The translations under genes were made by a program, and so were the position numbers. Source: Vicia villosa (lineage: Eukaryota > Streptophyta > Magnoliopsida > Fabales > Fabaceae). Taken from it: 64,000 nucleotides of DNA. Within the stretch, counting starts at the first letter, position 1, and every line of letters starts with the position of its first letter. Positions 56,681-64,000 of the stretch are shown here, in pieces. The DNA is taken from positions 1 through 64,000 of the forward strand of contig NW_026705000.1 in NCBI RefSeq assembly GCF_029867415.1, written 5' to 3'. Below the pieces are notes generated by a model. It saw only the letters and a program-made list of their open reading frames with translations, made no database searches and was not told where the DNA came from.

Positions 56681-56869
56681 TATTTTGTTATGATTGTACC
56701 ATTTGTATTATTTGTATATTTTGTACGAACATCTTTTTTATTGCATGATCTTTTTGGCTAGTATATGTTTCGAGTAGATAAAGAAAATAACATCAATAAC
56801 AAACAAACATAGTTAACAAACATCGGATGACAAACAACAAGCATAAACAGTACTCCGAAACATGAAAAC

Positions 56870-57238
56870 TTAGGCACTAACGGATGACTCTGGACGAATC
56901 TGACACTTCTTTATGTCGTCCATGGATCTTTGGATCTGCGCATCCAATTCGATCAGACCTTTAGTTATCCTACGGCAAAATGATTTCCACATGGCCTTCA
57001 TATCTTCATCATTCTTCAACTCGATTAAGTTGTATTTCACCCTTCCATTTGTTTCAATTCAGTCCACCCGAAACTCGATCTTTGTCACCCTTCTGTTATC
57101 GGAATCAGGCAGCAAACTGTTTGACTTTTTTATCAAGGTGGAAAAGGATTCGACGTTATCTGGAATCTTGGTTTGAACAGCAAGTTTGCGGCCATTGAAA
57201 TACACATATACTTTAGTCAAATATTAAGGAAGAGGCAT
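56870..57238 (-). pseudogene. MuDR-type transposase N-terminal domain, broken
   Basis: The minus-strand ATG at 57238 is followed four codons later by a stop. The same strand then reads VYVYFNGRKLAVQTKIPDN, SFSTLIKKSNSLLP, NRRVTKIEFRVD, a stop, NGRVKYNLIELKNDEDMKAM, ITKGLIELDAQIQRSMDDI and ends SSVSA at 56870. This is the ubiquitin-like/PB1-like N-terminal exon of MuDR-family genes in legumes. A TATA box (tataaatag, 57283-57275) stands just upstream. The catalytic part is absent. Confidence 0.65.
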
Positions 57239-57290
57239 TTTGTTGAGATATGTTATCCAATAACTCTAACACCCCTATTTATACAAATGG

Positions 57291-58245
57291 TGGTGCATTC
57301 TAGATCACACAAATGTGTCGGTGCAATCAGGACCCTCCAAAAGTGTCGGCAAAATCACAACCGTTAAAAAAAAAACTAAAAATTTAAACATATCAAAAAT
57401 TTTAGTTGTACTGAAATTTTCAGTACGCACTGAAAATTTGAAATTTACGGTATACCGGAAATTTTAAAATAACTACAATTTCCGGTATGATGTACCAGAA
57501 ATTTCTTTATAACTGAAAATTCTAGTATGTTGTACCGGATATTTCTTCCCGAAATTCTTTGTATCTCAACAATATTTAGCAAGGGTAAAATTGAAATAAA
57601 AAAATGTGGGGTGCCAAGTATAATTTTGGGTGAACACATTATTTTGGTCCGTAGGACTAATATTTGCTTACAAATAACAATTTTATAATTCTTTTTCAAT
57701 ACACACAATCATCCAAATAAACTATTTTAGGCTCTTTGATCTTTCTTTTTCTTTTTTCTTCATTTTTTCTTTATTCTTCATTTTTTTCTTTATTTTATAC
57801 ATCTTTAATTAAGTAGATAAAAAACAAAAACATCTTAATTAATACTCTTTGTAATAATTAAAAACCCTACTAACAAAAGACATAGTTATTCAATCACTTA
57901 ATAAAAATATAACCACCATAAGAATATAGAGTTTGAATCCTCTGCTGCTGGGTAGCACTCCACCTTAGCTTTTATGAGTGCGAGAAGAGAAAATGAAAAT
58001 AGAAAAACAGGTAAAGATGAGAGAGAAAATTTATGAGAGAGATATGAACAAAAAGAGCATGAAGGAGGGCAGGAGGGGGTAATGGCAGCAGATAATCTAT
58101 ATCCCAAAATATATCAATTTATACCTCTGATTATTTTCCAATTCTACCACAAATATTTATAAATGTATTATTTCTCAGTTCTTTTGCACAAATACCATAA
58201 ATGAAAAAGAAATGGACCATGGAAACTATTGATTAATGTTTTATT
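57291..58245. other. Spacer with ccggaaatt-type repeats
   Basis: 57390-57560 has several copies of accggaaattt or its variants, probably a MULE subterminal region. The rest shows no gene; frame 57898-58107 is not recognisable. Confidence 0.45.
58240..58245 (-). terminator. Polyadenylation signal AATAAA, defensin 4
   Basis: On the minus strand atggaataaaac lies about 150 bp after the stop, as in genes 1 and 2. Confidence 0.7.
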
Positions 58246-58391
58246 CCATAAGATAAAAGTGCATAACTAGCAGGTTATACACGATGAGTATACACATAAC
58301 TTATTCAAATACAACACAGTACACATGCATAGATGCAGCGCTAGCTACAACTGCATGCATTTTATTTGTTATATCATTAGTTATAAAGTCT

Positions 58392-58780
58392 TTAACAGTT
58401 TTGAGTGCAGAAACACTTAACATTATGGCAAGTGCCACTAATTAAGTGTGCTTTGTTCTTGCAGTGATCATCACAGCTAGCATCTGTAAAGCATGGTCCC
58501 CTGTATGTATCAGCCAAATGCTCACAAGTGTTTGCTTCTGTCACCATAATTTCTTCTGCATCCATAATTCCATTAATAAAGTAGTATTAGAATATAATTA
58601 CATAATTAAAATAAAAAAATAAATAATTTGTCGATTCTGTTTGAATGATAGAATGATTAATGAATTTAACAAATGCATTATATAATAATTAAATAATATA
58701 CTAAGAAAGATGAGTTAATTACGTGCAACAAAGAGAACAAGCAAGAGGAAGGACAAGGCAGCTAGTGATTTCTTCTCCAT
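58392..58780 (-). CDS. Plant defensin, pea Psd1-like (gene 4)
   Basis: Minus-strand exons 58780-58723 and 58555-58392 with a GT-AG phase-1 intron (58722-58556) give 73 residues. The signal peptide (1-27) is identical to gene 3 apart from Met for Val at 23. Cysteines are at 30, 41, 47, 51, 62, 67, 69 and 73. It differs from gene 3 at seven residues: 23, 31, 40, 54, 61, 63 and 65. At most mature positions it is closer to pea Psd1 (Glu31, Lys54, Thr61, His63), but the loop residue 65 before the sixth Cys is Val where gene 3 and Psd1 have Trp. Pro40 replaces Val. The Trp-to-Val change lies in the gamma-core turn implicated in membrane binding, so activity may differ. This is an inference. Confidence 0.92.
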
Positions 58781-58881
58781 AACTTAATTAGTGATGAATG
58801 TATAAACTTAATATTACTCACTTCACTTAATGTGTTATGTGTGTGTGTTTTGATATATGCAATGATGATTGTAAGACACAC

Positions 58882-58903
58882 ATATATATAGCCCCAAAGG
58901 GCT
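58882..58903 (-). promoter_or_regulatory. Defensin 4 core promoter: palindrome plus TATA box
   Basis: On the minus strand agccctttggggct (58903-58890) runs into tatatatat (58890-58882), about 100 bp before the ATG. It is identical to the defensin 3 arrangement but without the upstream (TA)n. Confidence 0.75.
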
Positions 58904-59464
58904 TAATAACTATGATAGAGAAAACCATAATTGAATTTGTATTTTCATGGAGAAAAGTCAATAACGTAGGGCGTATAGTATTAGTGGAGCTTATCGACAT
59001 ATTTGATGGTGGCTACAAAACATACGAGACACATTAATACAATAACGTGAGTTATTCTGCATTACTTGCTACAACCGACATAAAAGAATTCAAATCCTAT
59101 CACTTAAAGGTGATTAAAATTATTTTTGAAAAAAAAGTTTTATTCAAAATTGATCCTACCTTTACACTATTAAAGATAGGTCTTTATGGTTCCCCGTTTG
59201 AATTTCCCCTCTCCTTTGTTTACGACCATGAACTCAGTAATTTTTTTCTTCATCATTGGAGGGGTTTCTAATTCAAAAGATCGGAAGTGTTAGGTCATCA
59301 TGAAGAGCATTTACATTAGGTTAAGAGTAATAAATAAATAAATAAATAAGAGAAACATCACATATTCATTTAAAACTTTAAGGTGATAAGTGTATGAATC
59401 GTCTCACTTATAAAGTGTTCAACCTCAATTTTATAACAATTTACAAAATTGTATGTTCTTTAAT

Positions 59465-59650
59465 GAATGAGGGAGGATCAACTCAACGCGTTTTACCATC
59501 TAGTGGTGCTCTTGGCCCTTTTTCTTTAGGCCTTGTGAATGACCCAAAACAATATCCCTTTTGGGCATGTGATCAAAGAGCTCTTGAAAATCATGCACGT
59601 GATTTGCATAACAGTTTCATCTTCATATTTCAAATTTATGAAGCTATTCA
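59465..59650 (+). other. Unidentified conserved gene-like fragment (B2 copy)
   Basis: An open frame continuing from 59394 includes NEGGSTQRVLPSSGALGPFS, LGLVNDPKQYPFWACDQRAL and ENHARDLHNSFI. The B1 copy at 34845-35050 has a stop at the Trp. Not recognised; possibly a captured exon. Confidence 0.35.
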
Positions 59651-60052
59651 ACAAAATCAATTTATTATTTCCTTATTTGAGACATATAAGGATTCTATCT
59701 TTTTCCACATATTGTCGAATGAAAGCACACATTTATTGATTTTCAAAATCTTATTTTTTGGTAGACTTAGAATCCATATTCTAAAAAACAAATAAATAAC
59801 ATGCATCTTTTTCAAAAATAACAAATCCTTCCTCTTTTGCCCTTCTACAAAAGGTAATTAGTATCGTTCAATCTCATCACCTTTATATTTATATTTTCCT
59901 CCATCGTTCAAACAAGTGATAATAATCCCTGATCAAGAACTCTGATGCCACATGAACACTAAAATAGAATTACGAATATCACCCAGCAAATATAAAATAC
60001 TAAAACTTGCAATAAGGAGCAACAATAAATATATGACAACTAATATAACAAT

Positions 60053-60334
60053 ATAGCAGCAGTTGTTTGGTTAGAGACTATTTGGAGTATTTGGTTAACT
60101 AGAAATGAGTTCATTTTTAACCAAGTAAAACCTTCCTTTGTTGAATGTATGTCTGCTATAGTTTTTAGATCGTGGATTTGGTTATCGTCCTGTAGTTCGA
60201 TAAGACCAGGCTGTAATTTTTTCACATGGAATACTCACCCTTCCCTTTGTTTTGGGAGATGAGATTTTCTGTCTTGTAGTTTCGGTTGAGAAGCCTTCTT
60301 CTCTTTTAATAGAAATCTTGCCTATTAAAAAAAA
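60053..60334 (+). mobile_element. 5'-truncated LINE tail with 15-bp target duplication
   Basis: Translation reads VVWLETIWSIWLTRNEFIFN and later VECMSAIVFRSWIWL, the C-terminal zf-RVT tail of a plant LINE, then a short 3' end and an A run. aactaatataacaat flanks it exactly (60038-60052 and 60335-60349). The paralogous place in B1 (35343-35370, gacaacgaataaaacagtta) is empty, which proves the borders. The 60040-60225 minus-strand frame is a shadow. Confidence 0.93.
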
Positions 60335-60390
60335 AACTAATATAACAATTGAAAGCAAGTAAAGAATACCAAATAATTAACCTAAAAAAA

Positions 60391-60486
60391 ACCTTAAAGC
60401 AAGGGTAAAAACCACATGATCCAAACTCCAAATCAAAGACCTTAAAGCAAGGGTAAAAACCACATGATCCAAACTCCAAATCAAAG
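60391..60486 (+). repeat. 48-bp tandem duplication, two copies
   Basis: accttaaagcaagggtaaaa and the next 28 bases are repeated exactly at 60391 and 60439. B1 has one copy near 35402. Confidence 0.92.
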
Positions 60487-62089
60487 GAATACCTCCACTA
60501 AAATCAAATGGAATTACAAGAGAGTATAAAAAATAAACAAATAGCGTCAAAAACCAATTAAAACAACAAAGCACAAATAAATTTAAGATTTAAGAATAAG
60601 AAAAAAAAACTCCAAAAATCTAATACACTGCAATCCGAATATATCTCTTCTCATATCCTGTTTCGATTATTCAAACAGTGAAAGTGTAATATTACATATC
60701 ACAAACCTATTTTTCTAAAATTAATTCAATTCAATAATTAAGTAATATATTTTTCTAGAATTGATCTATGAAAAATAAAATAGATTTTCTCTGTTCTTTT
60801 TTTTTTTTTACTAGAGCTTATATTCTCATTTCTTTTCTCTCTATGAGCTAAATCTAGATTAACCTTCTCTAGTTAATATTAGTAAGATATAAATCAACTT
60901 ACATATTTAAGAAGGGAACCTAATACCTAACATGGATTAATAATATTTGTCTTAGACTTTGAAAAAAAAATACTTATCCCCTAAATTTTAAACCAATTTT
61001 GTTAATTATAATTGTTTTTAATCAATTTTATAGTACTCTAAAAACAAAGAATGTCCGATCGTACATGACAAGATTCGTGGGTCTAAATAACTACACTCCT
61101 CAACAAAAAAAACAAAAAAAACTACACTCCTCAAATTTAATTAATTAGTGGTTGTTATTTGTTGCCATTATTTCTCTGAGCCTACTTGGAATGAGAAGTC
61201 TGATGATTTTGAGGGTGAATGAAGAGGCATGCATGGCCCCTGGTTGCGACTCCCATGTTACACCACAGTTGAATGTATTGACTAATTCAATACACATTGC
61301 AAAAAAATTTCAACATATCCCAATCCATTTATTGTGATTATTATATAATATCTATCTATCTTTTTCCGCCCCCATAGAAGATGAGCAATAATTTAATTTC
61401 AAAATACCCAACAATATATGGTAAGCTTTTATTTATATGGTTGTATATCTCACTATCATGTAACTATATCCTATATACTAAGAAAGCACTATACTATGAA
61501 AAGTTTGTTTTTGCCCAAGTTATAGGTAAATTGATTCTTTTTACTATATTAAATAATAAATAATTAAATTCTTTTTTCTTTCAATTTTTGTCACCATTTT
61601 AATTGATATACTTCACCTTTTCTGACTAATTATTTTAATGAAATAGGCTTTGACATAAAAGAATAATGTGGATATATAAAAATACACATATTTCTTTTAA
61701 AATGATGAAAATCAAATATATAATAAATATTCATAGTAAATTAATTAAAATAAATATTTTTTAAATATTATCAACATAAAAAAGAGTCACAAAACAAATA
61801 TATTAACTCCATTTTTTTCACTTATTGATTTTTTTCATGTTATTTTGATTACTAATAAATAACTAAATAAATTATTGGAAAATAATAGTCCAACGCGAGA
61901 AAATATTTATAACTAATTATTCAATTAAAAATTTAGTATTTGTGTGGGTGTGCTAATTTTTTGCGACAATTTGACAACTTATTTATTATTTTTAAATTTT
62001 TAAAATGAAAAATTAAACAATCGAATTATAAAAAGTCATATACGGGTTAATTTTTTATCACTAAAATAATTCACATGACATGTCACGTC

Positions 62090-62430
62090 AGCTTCTGTTA
62101 AGAGACAATAACAGCATTTGTTGTCTCTGACAACACATTTTTATGTAACATGTAAAAATTGTTGCCTAAAATTCGTATAGGCAACGATTTATGGATGTCG
62201 CTAAAAATATATTTGCAACCCTTGATAATCGTTGCCTAAGATACTTTTAGGGACGTTTTTGGAGCGTCACTCTTTTATTTTTTTGGCAACGATTGTTAAT
62301 TGTACCCTTAACTACCTTTGGGGACGATTTTGGAGCTCATAATATTATTTCTTTAGCAATGTTTAATAATTGTCCCCTTAAATATTTTTGGGGACATTTT
62401 TAGATTGTTACATTAGTTCTAATAAAAATA
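62090..62430. repeat. CACTA-like subterminal repeat debris
   Basis: Repeated ggcaacgatt / aatcgttgcc and ggggacgattttggag motifs in both orientations resemble a CACTA subterminal array. No terminus is seen. Confidence 0.45.
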
Positions 62431-62434
62431 AAAA

Positions 62435-62550
62435 TTTTATTGGTGGCAATCTTCCCTCCAAACTTTTTAGAAACATCAAATTTTTGGTGGCAATCTTCCC
62501 TCCAAGAAACATCAAATTTTTGGTGGCAATCTTCCCTCCAAACTTTTACA
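62435..62550 (+). repeat. Three copies of a ~37-48-bp unit
   Basis: ggtggcaatcttccctccaa occurs three times (about 62443, 62489 and 62522), separated by a variable gaaacatcaaattttt linker. Confidence 0.85.
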
Positions 62551-62716
62551 CTAAAAAAAAAATTTCGCTCTAAACATTATTAGAAAAAAAACGTAAATCT
62601 AAAATATCATCTACATAATATAATAATATATCCTACTATATAGAATTAAAAACCCAAATAAATCATCCACATCCCAAAGAAAAAAAAAAGTCAAACGGAC
62701 TCATTCCTCTCTATCT

Positions 62717-62740
62717 CACGTGTACGTTTCAGTATAAAAT
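62717..62740 (+). promoter_or_regulatory. Possible promoter: G-box and TATA box
   Basis: cacgtg (62717-62722) and tataaaat (62733-62740) precede a CT-rich leader-like stretch. The two are unusually close, so only one may matter. Confidence 0.35.
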
Positions 62741-62752
62741 ACACTAAAAATA

Positions 62753-64000
62753 TTGAAAAAAGAAAAAAGATTAAAAAAATGGAAAGGAAAACGTGAAGGC
62801 TCTCCTTCTTCAAACATTGATCTCACTACCAGATCTCACCCAAAAGTGTTCCGCCGTCTGTTCTCCCCAGCACCATTCGGGGCCGTCACAGTCTTTCAAC
62901 CACGACCTCCGTTTTATCTTCTCGCATTGCCGCTGCCAAGTCACGATTGGAACCTTCGAAAAACAGATGGTTGTGCTCATCACTGTTGTGGGTACGATTC
63001 GATTCCTTTATCCTTCTCGGTATTGTTTTCTTTTTGTGTTAGCTTTTATTCTGCTGCAATTTATGTAAGTGTGAAATCAGACTTCTACCAAATAGCATGA
63101 CAACATGCCCAATAGAGTAAATACTAAATTATACAATTAACAGTAGTTAGGGTATTGTTTCTGAATGATAACTATGGTGATTTTGTTTTTTTGTTAGTAA
63201 TTATAAACTGTGTATGCCAGGGCTAACCCTAAGATGGCTTTTTGTTTGCGCCTTGACAGTTAACACTACAGCAGTGTTAGAGTAAGTCTTTGAAGGGAAT
63301 ACTTCTATATTTAAATTTTAATGTGAGGAAATAAATTGCATATTCTTGATTTTTCATTTTTCTCAATCCTGTTTTGGATTGTCAGGTGAAATTTTTAATT
63401 CCAACACAAACATGAGAAATGAAGTGGCTGTAGTTTTAGAGGAAAATTATTACCAGAGCAAATCTCATGAATTTCAAGTTGAACATTTAACAAATCTTCA
63501 CTCAAGAAAGTCTGTTTACTGGTTTCAGTTGGAACCGATTCTTCCATGTGAAGGTTCCATTTCCATAATTTTCCTAAGTTTGTTTGATTATTGGCATTTG
63601 CTATACTTATATAAAATTACATGTAATAAATCCTTGGGTTGGTCCATTTGGCTAAGTTAAAAGTGTTATAGTGTGTCTGCTCAATATTAACTTTTTTGAA
63701 CAAATGGTTGCATTATTGTATTCGATACGTTCTGCGTTTCAACTTTTTCGGCGTTGCTGCGTTCTTGCTTCTTTGTGTTGGTGTGTTCAGGTAAGTTTTT
63801 TAACTTCCTTGCTTATATGTTTCCTTAAAAATATGCTTCTGTTTTGATTTTGCATCAGGGAAACTAGTGTCTAAAATCTAAATTACGTTTCACTTTATCT
63901 ACTTGATAATTCTAGTTTCTCAAATTCATAGCAGAGAAGTGGTTAGCAGGGTTGACAAAACATAGAACCTATAACAGAAAAAGTAGGTCCTCTAAACTGC
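62753..64000 (+). other. Possible 5' part of an unidentified gene or non-coding transcript, cut by the window end
   Basis: Downstream of the G-box/TATA the composition rises to a leader-like 62790-63000. An exon-like piece at 63387-63560 (after ttgtcag, before gaag|gttcc) encodes NTNMRNEVAVVLEENYYQSK and HSRKSVYWFQLEPILP, which I do not recognise. A strong donor gttcag|gtaagtttt stands at 63790. Frames 62753-63100 and 63346-63660 may each hold part of an exon. Neither frame alone is convincing. Confidence 0.3.

Larger units (their letters stand above)
55603..57290. mobile_element. MULE-like composite with flanking 150-bp direct repeats
   Basis: 55603-55755 and 57016-57165 are near-identical copies (gattaagttgtatttcaccc..., 'tctttgtcacccttctgtta'). 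Both derive from the N-terminal exon of a MuDR-like gene on the minus strand. Between them is a plus-strand PMD pseudogene. The left copy joins directly to the truncated Copia pol. Ends with terminal inverted repeats were not found. Confidence 0.6.
58246..62072. repeat. Segmental duplicate block B2 (paralogue of 32682-37120)
   Basis: Same order as B1: defensin, palindrome/TATA, 'ggagaaaagtcaataacgta' region, fragment with GGALGPFS-like coding, tail-only retroposon scar (61089-61132), 'gcatgcatggcccctggttg', then AT-rich sequence ending near 62072. B2 lacks three B1 insertions and has gained a LINE tail and a 48-bp tandem duplication. Confidence 0.85.

Overview
This is a repeat-rich, AT-rich plant nuclear window, almost certainly from a legume of the pea/vetch tribe (Fabeae; Pisum is the best guess). 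Three things point there: four two-exon plant defensin genes, two of them of the pea Psd1 type and two of the alfalfa AFP/MsDef1 type; long Ogre-type (Ty3/gypsy) solo LTRs; and TIR, Copia and LINE families typical of legumes. No complete housekeeping gene is present. The only convincing intact genes are the four small secreted defensins.

Layout. 1-7.2 kb: decayed retroposons and MITEs. The first ~950 bases are a third copy of a block seen again at ~35.5-35.9 and ~60.95-61.35 kb. 7.57-8.04 kb: defensin 1 (+). 8.96-9.62 kb: a small hAT element. 9.64-10.54 kb: a Copia LTR/PBS/gag start. 10.54-26.59 kb: a 16-kb CACTA (En/Spm) element with two broken minus-strand genes (TNP2-type transposase, and a Transposase_24/DUF8039/Ulp1-protease gene). 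It is itself invaded by a 543-bp hAT element and a 4.4-kb Ogre-like solo LTR. 26.59-27.95 kb: a second copy of the Copia module. 28.0-28.4 kb: a broken 5' piece of VTE3 (MPBQ/MSBQ methyltransferase). 28.5-31.4 kb: a decayed LINE split by a 1.5-kb CACTA-type element. 32.8-33.2 kb: defensin 3 (-). 38.5-43.3 kb: a non-autonomous CACTA-type element holding a solo LTR and nested MITEs. 43.4-48.0 kb: a tandem duplication split by a 3.35-kb solo LTR. 49.55-50.03 kb: defensin 2 (+). 51.4-53.0 kb: an inverted-repeat element between (TA)n arrays. 53.2-55.6 kb: a degenerate Copia. 55.6-57.3 kb: a MULE-like piece with PMD and MuDR N-terminal pseudogenes. 58.4-58.8 kb: defensin 4 (-). 62-64 kb: CACTA-like debris, then an unidentified possible gene start.

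The defensins alternate in orientation and type (+ AFP-like, - Psd1-like, + AFP-like, - Psd1-like). All four share a signal exon, a phase-1 intron and a TATA region with an adjacent hyphenated palindrome; genes 2-4 also share conserved sequence further upstream. The simplest reading is a duplicated convergent pair. Homology at the left edge suggests another Psd1-type copy about 2 kb outside the window. The two minus-strand blocks (~32.68-37.1 and ~58.25-62.07 kb) are paralogues, so each serves as an empty-site control for insertions in the other, which lets several insertions be ordered in time.

All calls come from reading the sequence by eye. Family names rest on recognised motifs, and no database search was run.
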